DNA of 64,000 bases, from positions 1,984,001-2,048,000 of the forward strand of contig NC_013521.1 of assembly GCF_000024925.1 (NCBI RefSeq), given 5' to 3'. Position 1 is the first letter of the stretch; the number at the start of each line of letters is the position of its first letter. Shown here in pieces: positions 1 to 9,105 of this stretch. The DNA comes from Sanguibacter keddieii DSM 10542 (GTDB lineage: Bacteria > Actinomycetota > Actinomycetes > Actinomycetales > Cellulomonadaceae). The position numbers and the translations under genes are program-made. The notes under the pieces were generated by a model. That model was given only the letters and a program-made list of their open reading frames with translations. It did not search any database and had not been told where the DNA came from.

Positions 1-1
1 C

Positions 2-448
2 AAGCTGCCCGTGTTCGGCAAGCTCTTCCAGAAGATCGCCATCGCCCGCTTCACCCGCAACTTCTCGACGATGCTCGGGGCGGGGGTGCCGATCCTCCAG
101 GCGCTGGACATCGTCGGCAGCACCTCGGGGAACTGGGCGATCGAGAACGCGCTGCGGGACGTCGAGAAGTCGGTGCGCACCGGTGAGTCCTTGTCCGGTC
201 CGCTCGCGCACCACGACGTGTTCCCGCCCATGGTCACGCAGATGATCGCGGTCGGCGAGGACGCCGGGTCGATGGAGCTCATGCTCGCGAAGATCTCGGA
301 GTTCTACGACCAAGAGGTCGAGTCCACCACCGAACAGCTGACGTCGCTCCTCGAGCCGCTCATGATCGTGTTCCTCGGGGCCATCATCGGCGGCATGATC
401 ATCGCCCTCTACATGCCGATCTTCAAGATCTTCGATCTCATGGGGTGA
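2..448 (+). CDS. pilC: Type IV pilus inner-membrane platform protein PilC, C-terminal part (5' end outside window)
   Basis: This is the last ~148 residues of a PilC/GspF-family platform protein, which sits in the cytoplasmic membrane and couples the assembly ATPase to pilin insertion. The reading frame is open to the first base, so the gene begins upstream of the window; the GTG at 11 is internal. Visible are the second GspF domain starting near ARFTRNFSTMLGAGVPI, the conserved GE.AG stretch (VGEDAGSMELMLAKI) and a C-terminal hydrophobic helix (PLMIVFLGAIIGGMIIALYM). It heads the pilin, prepilin peptidase and pilMNO genes, and the assembly ATPases are presumably upstream. Family assignment is firm. 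Confidence 0.95.
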   Translation, partial: KLPVFGKLFQKIAIARFTRNFSTMLGAGVPILQALDIVGSTSGNWAIENALRDVEKSVRTGESLSGPLAHHDVFPPMVTQMIAVGEDAGSMELMLAKISEFYDQEVESTTEQLTSLLEPLMIVFLGAIIGGMIIALYMPIFKIFDLMG

Positions 449-583
449 AGCCGAGAAAAACTTCGTCGAGCTGCTCAAGGTGCAGGTCAGGGCCGCCGAT
501 GAAGATCTCGTGACGGACACGCGGGCAAACCGCGAACGTCGCTCCCTAGCTCTGAACAACGACTACTCCCACGGAGAATCAAC

Positions 584-1015
584 ATGATTGCTCGCGTTTC
601 GAAGGCCATGAACAAGAAGGACGGCGACAAGGGCTTCACCCTCGTCGAGCTCCTCGTCGTCGTGATCATCATCGGCATCCTCGCCGCGATCTCGGTCCCG
701 CTCTACCTCAACCAGCAGAACAAGGCGAAGGACTCGGCCGCCAAGGCTGACCTCGCGACGCTGCGCACGAACATCGCCGTCGTCATGTCGGAGAACACCA
801 AGGTCACCGGCATCGCGCTGACCGGCACGGACTCGGTCGCCATCACGCCGACTCCGACCGGTGAGGTGACCACCATCGCGCTCAGCGAGGGTGTCACCTT
901 CAACGAGACCGCCAGCTCGGTCGATCTCGCAGACGGCACCTTCACCATCCAGGTGACCTCGGCCACGGACAAGGTGTTCGAGACCACCGAAGCCGGCACG
1001 ATCACCGAGAAGTAG
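584..1015 (+). CDS. Major type IV prepilin (PilA/PilE-like)
   Basis: A 143-residue prepilin, the likely main subunit of the pilus. The N-terminus has a 17-residue basic leader ending in KG, then FTLVELLVVVIIIGILAAIS: cleavage is predicted between G17 and F18, with the conserved Glu at +5 (E22) and a long hydrophobic alpha-1 helix. The rest is a short Thr/Ser-rich globular domain without a cysteine pair, so it lacks the usual C-terminal disulfide loop. The start is ATG 584, with GGAG at 573-576 seven bases upstream. The 135-base gap after pilC and the strong hairpin just after the gene suggest it is expressed above its neighbours (inference). Confidence 0.95.
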   Translation: MIARVSKAMNKKDGDKGFTLVELLVVVIIIGILAAISVPLYLNQQNKAKDSAAKADLATLRTNIAVVMSENTKVTGIALTGTDSVAITPTPTGEVTTIALSEGVTFNETASSVDLADGTFTIQVTSATDKVFETTEAGTITEK

Positions 1016-1030
1016 TAGCTTCTTCCCTGA

Positions 1031-1067
1031 GATTCCCGCTGCCGCTGACCGAGCGGCAGCGGGAATC
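1031..1067 (+). terminator. Perfect 16-bp hairpin after the pilin gene
   Basis: Positions 1031-1046 are exactly complementary to 1052-1067 around the 5-base loop GACCG. A loosely T-rich run (TTCCCCTTTCTTTC) follows from about 1072. It fits a terminator or attenuator limiting read-through from the abundant pilin into the minor pilin genes, or a 3' stabiliser of pilin mRNA. Confidence 0.8.
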
Positions 1068-1109
1068 CGTGGTTCCCCTTTCTTTCAGCACGCACAGAGG
1101 CGGAGTTCA

Positions 1110-1523
1110 GTGAGCGATCACCATCGCGACGACGCGGGATTCGGGATGGTCGAGATCATCGTCTCGATGATGATGCTGGCCATCCTCGCTGTCGTCCTCG
1201 CACCCGTGATCATCGGAGGAGTCCGCGCCACCGCGAAGATGTCGACTATTGCCACGGCGACGCAGCTCGTCAACGACGGACTGGAGACCCAGCGTGCGTC
1301 TCTCGGGACGGGAGGCTGCCCGTCCACAGCTCCTCCAGCGACGACCACCACGGACGCCCGTGGGGTCCAGCTGACCCGCGAGATCTCCTTCCCCAACCTG
1401 TCCGCGTGCGCCACGACGGGCCTGCTCGACGTGACGGTCCGTGTCTCGACGGCCGCCCTGACACCGCTGTTCCCTGCGGGCAGGGTGCTCTCGAGCGCCG
1501 ACACAAAGGTGTACGTCTCGTGA
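1110..1523 (+). CDS. Minor prepilin, PilV/GspI-like
   Basis: A 137-residue pilin-like protein with a short leader (MSDHHRDDAG) followed by FGMVEIIVSMMMLAILAVVL. Predicted cleavage is after G10, and E15 is the +5 glutamate needed for pilin docking. The globular part is small, with Cys at TGGC and SACAT. GTG 1110 is preceded by AGGCGGAG at a suitable distance. The TGA overlaps the GTG of the next pilin-like gene (GTGA at 1520-1523), so the two are translationally coupled. Minor pilins of this kind prime assembly or sit at the tip. The family is clear; the exact PilV or GspI identity is inferred from position. Confidence 0.85.
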   Translation: MSDHHRDDAGFGMVEIIVSMMMLAILAVVLAPVIIGGVRATAKMSTIATATQLVNDGLETQRASLGTGGCPSTAPPATTTTDARGVQLTREISFPNLSACATTGLLDVTVRVSTAALTPLFPAGRVLSSADTKVYVS

Positions 1524-2152
1524 GGTCCATTCACGCACGACTCCGTCGCACCACTGGTGACGCTCCGAGCGACCGTGGTTTCACGCTCGTCGAGCTCCTC
1601 GTGGTCATCCTCCTCTTCGGGCTGGTCCTGGCGCTGGCCGGCACGCTCTTGCTCAACGGGCTCAAGGGGCAGCAGAAGGTGGTCGGGTCCAGCCAGGCGT
1701 CGAACGATGCCCAGGTCACGATGTCCTCTATGGAACGGGCGATCCGCAACGCCTCTCAGGGAGGCGTGCTCGAGGCGGACACGCTCCTGGTCACGCACAC
1801 CGGTGGTGGCGACGGCTCTCAGCCGTGGCGCTGCCAGGCCTGGATCTACGTGCCGCCCGCCGCAGGAGCGACACACGGTGCGATCTACACGCGGAGCAGC
1901 GCGCAGAAGGCGTCCTTGAAGGTCAGTGCGTCGGCGTTCTCGTCCGGGCCGCCGTCTGGCTGGACCCTCGCGGTCGCCGACGTGAAGCCGCCGACCGGGG
2001 ACATCTTCACGACTCCTGCGGTCGGCTCGTACGGCATCCAGTTCGAGACCCAGGCCACCGCCGAGAGGACGCCGGGCGCCGGCGTCGTCATGAAGACCAC
2101 CGTCGCGCCGCGAGTCCAGGCGTTGGCATCAACCAGTGGAGGATGTTTCTAG
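1520..2152 (+). CDS. Minor prepilin, PilW/PulJ-like
   Basis: A 210-residue pilin-like protein. The frame is open much further upstream, but GTG 1520 is chosen because it gives the 4-base overlap with the preceding gene and places a normal leader before the processing site: basic residues, then DRG/FTLVELLVVILLFGLVLAL, with cleavage after G20 and +5 Glu at E25. Two cysteines occur, one in the middle (WRCQAW) and one at the very C-terminus (GGCF), and could form a disulfide. It lies between a PilV-like and a PilX-like gene, the usual minor-pilin arrangement. Confidence 0.85.
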   Translation: MRSIHARLRRTTGDAPSDRGFTLVELLVVILLFGLVLALAGTLLLNGLKGQQKVVGSSQASNDAQVTMSSMERAIRNASQGGVLEADTLLVTHTGGGDGSQPWRCQAWIYVPPAAGATHGAIYTRSSAQKASLKVSASAFSSGPPSGWTLAVADVKPPTGDIFTTPAVGSYGIQFETQATAERTPGAGVVMKTTVAPRVQALASTSGGCF

Positions 2153-3801
2153 TGTCGCGAGAGTCCCTGAGCGCGCGGATCCGGCGCGGACCCGACGACG
2201 GAGGCGCACTAGTCGCTGTCATCGGCATCATGGTGGTGCTGACGATCCTGGTGAGCACGATCGTCACGACGTCCCTCTTCAACGTCCGGATGACGACGGA
2301 GACCCGCGCGAGCGTCCAGGCCCGAGCGGCCGCCGAGGCGGGGGTCGACTACGTCCGTGCTCAGATCGCGTCGGGGAAGTGCACCTCAGGCACCGTCAGC
2401 TCTCCGAGCGGCTCCCCGAAGTTCACCGTGACGATCCACCCGTCGTCCTCCGGGACCGCGACGAGCTCACTGCCGGTGGGGTGCCCGACCTCGACCTCGA
2501 AGTCTGTCGTCCTGCTCGCCCGGGGAGATGCTGCGGCGTCGGGCGTCGGGTCCACCGGCGGGAACGTCCGGACCGTGGAGGCACTCATCGAGTCGGCTAC
2601 CTCCTCGTCGCCGACGTTCAACGCCGCGATCTACGCCGGCAGCGGCGCCAACGTCAACACAGATCTCTCCGTCCGGGGCGTTGGTGCTGACGTGATCACT
2701 GGCGGGAACTGGACGTGCTCGAGCTCGCAGCAGGTCGAGGGCAACCTGTACGCCGTAGGAGACGTCACCTTCAGCACGGGGCCCTGTGCGGTCAACGGTT
2801 CGGTCTACAGCGGCGGGAACTTCTCCTGCCCGGCGAAGGCGCAGAAGGGGTCTCACAACATCGGGAAGAACCTCTACGTCCAGGGAACGGGAGACTTCCG
2901 GACCGACTGCGCGGTGTCGGGAGACATCTGGACAGGCGGGAGCGTGCTCGCCAGCAACGGAATCCGTGCCGGTGGCAGCCTGGCCGTCCGCGGAGACCTC
3001 CCGGTCAACGACTCCACCCTGACGGTGAACGGATCGATCAACGTGTCGGGCAAGATCGCCGGCGGCAAGGAAGCCAACGGGTGGTGGTACGGCGAGTTCA
3101 TGAAGCGGTACCCGGGTGCACGCGAGGGACAGAATGTGGGCGCTCCGCCGAGCGGGGAGAGCGCGACGAGCATGAACTTCCCCAAGATCCGCCAGGACGA
3201 TCCGCTGTGGACCGGTTTCGCGCGCAAGTCGTGGGTGGGATCGATCAACCCGCTGAGGAACCAGTACGTGTCTATGTCTCCGTGCTCCATGGAGTGGGGA
3301 GGTTCGCAGTTCGCCGCACCGCTGGAGGTCAAGGAGAACACCGTGTTCGACACGACCGGCAGCACAGAGTGCGGAGGGACCCTCACCCTCGGTGCCGGGA
3401 TCACGTTCCGGTTGAGCGCTGATGCGGTGATCTTCTCCGACGTGATCAAGATCAACGGAGACATCAAGATCGAGTCCGCAGACGGCAAGGAGCACTCGCT
3501 CTACATCATGACTCCGTACCCGGCGGCACAGACCAGCTGCGCGGCCTCGCTGAAGAAGAGCAGCATCAGCTTCAGCTCTGGTGCGTGGAACCAGGACAGT
3601 AAGACGTCGGTGCTGCTCTACTCGGCCAACGAGATCTCCATCGGGACGCAGAACCCCCCGAAGATCCGAGGTCAGGTGTACAGCTGCCAGTTCAACGCGT
3701 CGACCAAGCTCGACCTCACCTTCTCAAAGACGGGCGCCTCTGGCTCGGAGGGCACGACCGGAGCGCCTGCGCTCAAGTACCTCCGCGACATCACCGGCTG
3801 A
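2152..3801 (+). CDS. Large PilX-like pilus assembly / putative tip protein
   Basis: A 549-residue protein whose first ~70 residues match the PilX N-terminal pattern: DDGG then ALVAVIGIMVVLTILVSTIV (one membrane helix, residues 19-41) and the A-AEAGVDYVR motif. It lacks the +5 Glu. The long remainder is unusual for a pilin. It holds short Gly-punctuated repeats of the type GNLYAVGDVTF, GSVYSGGNFSC, GDIWTGGS and GSINVSGKI (residues ~165-305) that look like turns of a beta-solenoid, and about ten cysteines suggesting disulfides outside the membrane. GTG 2152 is preferred over ATG 2143 because GGAGG (2138-2142) lies 9 bases before the GTG. The extracellular or tip role is inference. Confidence 0.75.
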   Translation: MSRESLSARIRRGPDDGGALVAVIGIMVVLTILVSTIVTTSLFNVRMTTETRASVQARAAAEAGVDYVRAQIASGKCTSGTVSSPSGSPKFTVTIHPSSSGTATSSLPVGCPTSTSKSVVLLARGDAAASGVGSTGGNVRTVEALIESATSSSPTFNAAIYAGSGANVNTDLSVRGVGADVITGGNWTCSSSQQVEGNLYAVGDVTFSTGPCAVNGSVYSGGNFSCPAKAQKGSHNIGKNLYVQGTGDFRTDCAVSGDIWTGGSVLASNGIRAGGSLAVRGDLPVNDSTLTVNGSINVSGKIAGGKEANGWWYGEFMKRYPGAREGQNVGAPPSGESATSMNFPKIRQDDPLWTGFARKSWVGSINPLRNQYVSMSPCSMEWGGSQFAAPLEVKENTVFDTTGSTECGGTLTLGAGITFRLSADAVIFSDVIKINGDIKIESADGKEHSLYIMTPYPAAQTSCAASLKKSSISFSSGAWNQDSKTSVLLYSANEISIGTQNPPKIRGQVYSCQFNASTKLDLTFSKTGASGSEGTTGAPALKYLRDITG

Positions 3802-3813
3802 GATGCTCCTCCG

Positions 3814-4599
3814 GTGATCCCTGTCCTCGTCGGTCTCTTCGGCCTGCTCATCGGCTCGTTCCTCAACGTGGTCGTCTACCGCGTGCCAGCGGGTGCGTCG
3901 CTCGTCAGCCCTCCGAGCGCGTGCCCGCGGTGCGACACGCCGATCCAGCCTCGGGACAACGTCCCGGTCCTGTCCTGGCTGGTGCTGCGTGGACGGTGCC
4001 GGACCTGCGCGGAGCCCATCTCGGTGCGCTACCCGCTCGTCGAGCTCGGGACAGGCGTGCTCTTCGCGCTCGTCGCCTGGCGGTTCCCGGTCGACGACGC
4101 CGCATCGGCGGTCGTGCTCGTCGCGTACCTCTACCTGGCGGCTGTGGCGGTGGCCCTCGCTCTCATCGACATCGACGTGCACCGTCTGCCGGACGCGATC
4201 GTCCTGCCGTCGATCGTGGTCGCAGTCGTCCTCCTGACGGTGGCCGCTGCGTTGGCCGGAGACTGGGGGAGCCTCGGGCGTGCAGCTCTCGGGGGAGCGG
4301 TGCTCTTCGGTGCGTACTTCCTCATGCTCGTGGCGTACCCGGCTGGGATGGGATTCGGCGACGTCAAGCTGGCAGCAGTCCTCGGCGTCTACCTCGGGTG
4401 GCTCGGGTGGGGTGTCCTCGCTGTCGGCGCCATGGCGGCGTTCTTGCTCGGTGGATTCTTCGCGGTGGCGCTGGTGGTGCGGAAGAAGGCCGGCCGCGGT
4501 TCAGGTATCCCGTTCGGGCCGTGGATGCTCCTCGGCGCAGCCGTCGGGATCGGGGTCGGGCAGCAAGCCTGGGACGGCTACCTCGGTCTGTTCCTCTAG
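3814..4599 (+). CDS. pilD: Prepilin peptidase / N-methyltransferase (A24 family)
   Basis: A 261-residue integral membrane aspartic protease that cleaves prepilin leaders and methylates the new N-terminal Phe. The N-terminal domain has the zinc-type cysteine pairs C37PRC40 and C62RTC65. Catalytic aspartates are expected near D119/D121 (ALIDIDVHRLPD) and D183 in the signature GFGDVK. About eight hydrophobic segments are visible. Start is GTG 3814, 12 bases after the PilX-like gene. It would process the pilins encoded just upstream. Length and motifs are typical of bifunctional PilD/GspO. Confidence 0.95.
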   Translation: MIPVLVGLFGLLIGSFLNVVVYRVPAGASLVSPPSACPRCDTPIQPRDNVPVLSWLVLRGRCRTCAEPISVRYPLVELGTGVLFALVAWRFPVDDAASAVVLVAYLYLAAVAVALALIDIDVHRLPDAIVLPSIVVAVVLLTVAAALAGDWGSLGRAALGGAVLFGAYFLMLVAYPAGMGFGDVKLAAVLGVYLGWLGWGVLAVGAMAAFLLGGFFAVALVVRKKAGRGSGIPFGPWMLLGAAVGIGVGQQAWDGYLGLFL

Positions 4600-4711
4600 C
4601 CCCGAGGACTTCGCCCACCGCACGCTCAAGTTCTGCGCCGAGGGTGCCGATCACCTCACGACGGGCTCGGCAGGTCGCCGGGCTCGGAGCACATCTTGAG
4701 GAGGCGCACCG

Positions 4712-5773
4712 GTGGCCAAGGTACGAACGATCGGGCTGGACATCGGCACGTCCGCGGTGCGGGCTGTCGAGTTCGCCCCCACGCACCCAGGGAGCACCGG
4801 AGGCCTCGGGTCCGTCGTACGGGTCGCCGAGGCGCCGCTCCCTCCGGGGGCGGTCCGTGACGCCGAGGTCGTCGACCCCTCGCTGGTGAGCTCGGTCATC
4901 AAGCGGCTGTGGAGCAAGGCTGGCTTCTCTGACAAGAACGTCATCATCGGTGTCGGGAACCAGCGTGTCGTCGTGCGTCAGCTCGACCTCCCCGTGATGC
5001 CGATGGCGCACCTGCGTCAGGCTCTCGTCTACCAGGCGCAGGAGACCTTGCCGATGGCGGTCGACGAGGCGCTGCTCGACTTCTACCCCACGGGCGAGGT
5101 CGACGGTGCTGACGGCCGCGCCATGCGCGGTCTCTTCGTCGCTGCCGTGAAGGACACCGTGTCGGCCAACGTGCTGGCTGTCGAAGGCGCAGGTCTTGTC
5201 CCGCAGGTGGTCGACCTCTCCGCCTTCGCGCTGCTCCGGTCGGTCGTCATCGGGGACCTCGCCGAGCGGACGGTGGCTTGCGTCGACATCGGCGCGCGAG
5301 TCACCAACGTCGTCGTGGCGGACCGCGGCGTGCCCCTGCTGGCCCGCGTGCTTGCCGCAGGCGGTCAGGACGCGACCGACGCCGTCGCCCGCGCCATGAA
5401 GCTCGCCGACGCGGACGCCGAGCGCCTCAAGCGCCAGCTGGGCGTCGGTCAGCAGGTCCAGCCGGACCTCGCCGACGCCGCCGACGCGGTCAACACCGCA
5501 GCGCGTGGCCTCGTCGAGGCTGTCCGGAACACGCTGAGCTACTACGCCTCGCAGGTCGCCGGGCCTCCGGTCGAGATGCTCGTGCTGACCGGTGGAGGTG
5601 CTCACCTCTCCGGCCTCGGCCAGTACCTCTCGAGCGCCGCACGCCTGCCGGCAGTGCTCGGGAACTCCTTCCAGCACGTGACGTGGGCCAAGACCGCTGA
5701 CCGTGAGCTCGTCAAGGACCGTGAGTCCACGTTCGCCATCGCGATGGGACTCGCACAGGGAGTTGCCGCATGA
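4712..5773 (+). CDS. pilM: Type IV pilus actin-like protein PilM
   Basis: A 353-residue cytoplasmic ATPase of the PilM/FtsA actin fold that binds PilN and forms the inner-membrane alignment complex. Visible are the phosphate-1 loop GLDIGTSAVRAVE near the start, the second phosphate loop ACVDIGARVTNVVV, and the adenosine motif VLTGGGAHLSGL. GTG 4712 has AGGAGG 8-9 bases upstream. The stop overlaps the pilN start (ATGA at 5770). PilP and the secretin are absent from this stretch, as expected for a single-membrane organism. Confidence 0.95.
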   Translation: MAKVRTIGLDIGTSAVRAVEFAPTHPGSTGGLGSVVRVAEAPLPPGAVRDAEVVDPSLVSSVIKRLWSKAGFSDKNVIIGVGNQRVVVRQLDLPVMPMAHLRQALVYQAQETLPMAVDEALLDFYPTGEVDGADGRAMRGLFVAAVKDTVSANVLAVEGAGLVPQVVDLSAFALLRSVVIGDLAERTVACVDIGARVTNVVVADRGVPLLARVLAAGGQDATDAVARAMKLADADAERLKRQLGVGQQVQPDLADAADAVNTAARGLVEAVRNTLSYYASQVAGPPVEMLVLTGGGAHLSGLGQYLSSAARLPAVLGNSFQHVTWAKTADRELVKDRESTFAIAMGLAQGVAA

Positions 5774-6465
5774 CCGCCCTCAAGATCGCCCGCCGACCGC
5801 AGCAGACCTCCATGCTCGACGGCGTCCCGCCGCGCGCGCAGGTCAACCTGCTGCCGCAGGAGACCGTCGCCGCCCGTGGGATCCGCGGGCTGCAGCGCAA
5901 GCTCGTCTACGCCATGCTCGGCTTCGTCGTCCTCGTCGTCATCATCGTCTTCTTCACCTCGATGCGGGTCGACAACGCGCAGGCCGACCTCGAGCGCGAG
6001 CAGCAGAGGACGAGCGACCTGCTCCTCGAGCAGAGCAAGTACATCGAGGTGACGGCAGTCAAGGCGCGGCTCGTCACGACCCAGGCAGCGCTCCTCTTCG
6101 CCTCGAGCACGGAGGTGCGCTGGTCGGACTTCTTCGCCTACGTGGCCGGTGCGACCCCGGAGGGCGTGCTCATCACGTCGTTGACGGCCCAGACTGCCGA
6201 CCCGACCGCGGGTCCGCCCACCTCTGCTGACCCTCTGCAGGACGAGGGCCTCGGCATGATCACCATCGGTGCCACCTCGGCGACCCGGCCCGACGTCACC
6301 GCGTGGAGCCGTGCGCTGAACCGTGTGCCCGGCTTCGCCGACGCCCGGGTTCTCGTCTCGTCGCAGGTCGATGGTGAGGGTCTCGAGTGGTTCGAGACGA
6401 CCGTGACCGTCCGTGTCCTCGAGACCGCTCTGTCGAACGCTGCTGGAATGGAAGGTACGGGCTGA
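5770..6465 (+). CDS. pilN: Type IV pilus assembly protein PilN
   Basis: A 231-residue single-pass membrane protein. The N-terminal cytoplasmic tail contains the PilM-binding motif VNLLPQE. One transmembrane helix (MLGFVVLVVIIVFFTSM, about residues 55-72) follows, then a coiled coil and a PilN-type globular domain. It overlaps pilM by 4 bases and its TGA overlaps the pilO ATG. PilN pairs with PilO on the outer face of the membrane. Confidence 0.9.
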   Translation: MTALKIARRPQQTSMLDGVPPRAQVNLLPQETVAARGIRGLQRKLVYAMLGFVVLVVIIVFFTSMRVDNAQADLEREQQRTSDLLLEQSKYIEVTAVKARLVTTQAALLFASSTEVRWSDFFAYVAGATPEGVLITSLTAQTADPTAGPPTSADPLQDEGLGMITIGATSATRPDVTAWSRALNRVPGFADARVLVSSQVDGEGLEWFETTVTVRVLETALSNAAGMEGTG

Positions 6466-7259
6466 TGCCGAAGACTCAAGGAGCCTGGATCGGGCTCGCG
6501 GCCATCGTGTGCCTCGTTCTCGCGGTCCTCGGGTGGTTCCTGCTCATCTCACCGCGGGTCGACGAGGAAGCGTCGATCCGCGAGCAGGAGACCACGCTCA
6601 TCGGCGAGAACGACGCACTCCAGCAGCGCGTTGCCGCGCTCAAGGCTGACTTCGACCAGATCGACAGCTACCGGTCTGAGCTCGCCGCCACGCAGGTGAA
6701 GCTGCCGACGCAGCCCGAGATCGAAGACATGTTCGACGAGATCGACCTCATCGCCTCGAACAACGGGATCGTCATCGACGAGATGACGGCTGACGCGGCC
6801 ACGAGCCTCGCAGAGATGCCAGGGTTCGCCACCACGCCCGCTCCGGCTGCGGCGCCAGCCGAGGGGGACTCTGCTGAGCCGACCGACGCCGAGACGACCG
6901 AGGCGGCAGCTGAGCCTGTGGAGACCGCGGCTCCACCCGTGTGGACCCCGGACGGGGTGGACTCGCTCGTGCTCTTCCCCGTCCACGTGTCGTTCACCGC
7001 TGGGATCGACCAGACGCGCGGGTTCCTCAACGGGCTGCAGACTGGCTCGAGCCGGTACTACCTGGCGTCCAACCCGGTCGTGACGACCGTCGACCCGACG
7101 CAGATGGTGGAAGGCCAGGGGAACCTGGAGGTGACGGTCACGGTCTACGCCTACGTCTACACGGATGTCCTCGCGGAGGCAGCAGTCGACCCTCTCGAGG
7201 GAGTGGTCCCCGTCGACCCGTCCGAGCGTGATCCCTTCGGCGTCGTCGTCGCCCCCTGA
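6465..7259 (+). CDS. pilO: Type IV pilus assembly protein PilO
   Basis: A 264-residue bitopic protein with one N-terminal membrane helix ([20 protein letters not shown]), a coiled coil (residues ~30-75) and a C-terminal PilO domain. An Ala/Pro/Glu-rich linker of ~40 residues (from about [10 protein letters not shown]) splits the globular region, a common low-complexity insertion in actinobacterial PilO. ATG 6465 shares its A with the pilN stop (TGATG), so the longer open frame beginning at 6387 is not used. It is the last gene of the pilus operon; a strong hairpin follows. Confidence 0.9.
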   Translation: MPKTQGAWIGLAAIVCLVLAVLGWFLLISPRVDEEASIREQETTLIGENDALQQRVAALKADFDQIDSYRSELAATQVKLPTQPEIEDMFDEIDLIASNNGIVIDEMTADAATSLAEMPGFATTPAPAAAPAEGDSAEPTDAETTEAAAEPVETAAPPVWTPDGVDSLVLFPVHVSFTAGIDQTRGFLNGLQTGSSRYYLASNPVVTTVDPTQMVEGQGNLEVTVTVYAYVYTDVLAEAAVDPLEGVVPVDPSERDPFGVVVAP

Positions 7260-7284
7260 CACGCACCCCCAGCACCACCCGCCC

Positions 7285-7317
7285 ACGCCGGGCGTCCGAC
7301 ACTCGGGCGCCCGGCGT
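7285..7317 (+). terminator. Hairpin ending the pilus operon
   Basis: A 15-bp stem (7285-7299 with 7303-7317, one G-U pair) closes a 3-base CAC loop between pilO and aroC. There is no T-tract, which is common in high-GC actinobacteria. It separates the pilus operon from the aro genes. Confidence 0.75.
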
Positions 7318-7348
7318 CGTCGTGCCTGGTCCGTGGGAAGATGTGGGC

Positions 7349-8536
7349 ATGCTTCGTTGGCTGACTTCTGGTGAATCGCACGGTCCTGCCCTGGTGGGCA
7401 TCATCGAGGGTGTCCCGGCGGGTGTCGAGGTCCTCACCTCGGACATCCAGGACGCTCTCGCTCGTCGTCGTCTCGGCTACGGCCGTGGCGCTCGGATGAA
7501 GTTCGAGCAGGACGAGGTGCGCATCCTCGCCGGACTGCGGCACGGGATCACCCAGGGTGGTCCGCTGGCCGTCGAGATCGGCAACACGGAGTGGCCCAAG
7601 TGGGTGGACGTGATGGCGTCCGACCCGGTCGACCCGGAGCTGCTCAACCGTGCCCGCAACGCGCCGCTGACGCGTCCCCGTCCGGGGCACGCGGACCTGG
7701 TCGGCATGCGCAAGTACGCCTTCGACGACGCCCGCCCGGTCCTCGAGCGTGCCTCGGCGCGCGAGACGGCCACCCGCGTGGCGCTCGGCACGGTTGCGGC
7801 GAAGTTCCTCGAGCAGGCCCTCGGCATCCGCCTGGTCTCGCACGTGACGAGCATCGGCCCGGTCTTCACGCCCGAGGACGCCGTCCTCCCGACGCCCGAC
7901 GACGTCGCGTACCTCGACGCCGACCCGGTGCGCTGCTTCGACAAGTCGACCTCCGACGCGATGGTCGCGGAGATCGACGAGTGCCACAAGGCCGCCGACA
8001 CCCTCGGCGGTGTCGTCGAGGTGCTCGCCTACGGCGTCCCCACGGGGCTCGGCTCCTACGTGCACGGCGACCGTCGTCTCGACGCCAAGCTGGCCGCGGC
8101 GCTCATGGGCATCCAGGCGATCAAGGGTGTCGAGGTCGGCGACGGCTTCCGCACCGCGGCGCGCCGTGGCTCGCAGGCGCACGACGAGATCGACCGCGAC
8201 GAGGACGGCCGTCTGCGCCGTCGCACCAACCGTGCCGGTGGCATCGAGGGTGGCATGACCAACGGCGAGGTCCTGCGGGTCCGCGCCGCGATGAAGCCCA
8301 TCTCGACGGTGCCGCGCGCCCTCGCGACGGTCGACGTCGCGACGGGGGAGCCGGCGACCGCGCAGCACCAGCGCTCCGACGTGTGCGCCGTCCCGCCGGC
8401 GGCCGTGGTCGCCGAGGCGATGGTCGCGCTGACGCTCGTCGACGTCGTCCTCGAGAAGTTCGGTGGTGACTCCGTGAGCGAGGTCCAGCGCAACGCTGAC
8501 ACCTACCTGGCGGCCATCCCCGAGCTGCTGCGCTGA
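7349..8536 (+). CDS. aroC: Chorismate synthase
   Basis: A 395-residue enzyme catalysing the last shikimate-pathway step, EPSP to chorismate, using reduced FMN. Signature stretches are [14 protein letters not shown] at the N-terminus, [20 protein letters not shown] and [20 protein letters not shown] 7349 is used: it begins the conserved [12 protein letters not shown], whereas the open frame from 7322 adds non-homologous residues. An extended -10-like GAAGAT lies 6 bases upstream, so the mRNA may be leaderless. aroK follows 2 bases after the stop. Confidence 0.97.
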   Translation: MLRWLTSGESHGPALVGIIEGVPAGVEVLTSDIQDALARRRLGYGRGARMKFEQDEVRILAGLRHGITQGGPLAVEIGNTEWPKWVDVMASDPVDPELLNRARNAPLTRPRPGHADLVGMRKYAFDDARPVLERASARETATRVALGTVAAKFLEQALGIRLVSHVTSIGPVFTPEDAVLPTPDDVAYLDADPVRCFDKSTSDAMVAEIDECHKAADTLGGVVEVLAYGVPTGLGSYVHGDRRLDAKLAAALMGIQAIKGVEVGDGFRTAARRGSQAHDEIDRDEDGRLRRRTNRAGGIEGGMTNGEVLRVRAAMKPISTVPRALATVDVATGEPATAQHQRSDVCAVPPAAVVAEAMVALTLVDVVLEKFGGDSVSEVQRNADTYLAAIPELLR

Positions 8537-8538
8537 CC

Positions 8539-9105
8539 GTGGTGCCGAGCGGAGAGCAGGCGCAGAGCCCGACGGTCGTGCTCATCGGCCCCCCGGGGTC
8601 CGGCAAGTCGACCACCGCCCGGCTGCTCGCCGGGCTGCTCGGCGTCGCCCTGCGCGACACCGACACCGACATCGAGGCCTCCGCCGGCAAGGCCATAGCC
8701 GACATCTTCGTCGACGACGGCGAGCCGCACTTCCGCGCGCTCGAGCGCGAGGCCGTCACCACCGCCCTCGCGGTCCACGACGGCGTGCTCGCCCTCGGTG
8801 GTGGCGCTGTCCTCGACCCGTTGAGCGAGGCGGCGCTGACCGCCTACGCGCAGGCCGGGGGAGCCGTCGTGTTCCTTGACGTCAGCCTCACGCACGTCGC
8901 CCCGCGCGTCGGTTTCAACCAGGCGCGACCGCTGCTGCTCGGCAACCCCCGTGCCAAGTGGGCCAGCCTCATGGAGGCCCGCCGCCCCGTGTACGAGCGG
9001 GTCGCCACCCACCGCGTCGACACCGACGCCAAGACCGCCGCCCAGGTGGCCCGTGAGATCCACGTGGCCCTGGCCCGACCGACCCCACCGGAGGACCCGT
9101 CGTGA
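8539..9105 (+). CDS. aroK: Shikimate kinase
   Basis: A 188-residue P-loop kinase phosphorylating shikimate. Walker A is GPPGSGKST (residues 17-25), the Mg/shikimate site is DTDTDIE, the shikimate-binding glycine loop is LALGGGAVL, and a LID-type arginine region follows ([11 protein letters not shown]). GTG 8539 lies 2 bases after aroC, and the stop overlaps the aroB GTG by 4 bases. A short N-terminal tail of ~11 residues precedes the core. Confidence 0.95.
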   Translation: MVPSGEQAQSPTVVLIGPPGSGKSTTARLLAGLLGVALRDTDTDIEASAGKAIADIFVDDGEPHFRALEREAVTTALAVHDGVLALGGGAVLDPLSEAALTAYAQAGGAVVFLDVSLTHVAPRVGFNQARPLLLGNPRAKWASLMEARRPVYERVATHRVDTDAKTAAQVAREIHVALARPTPPEDPS

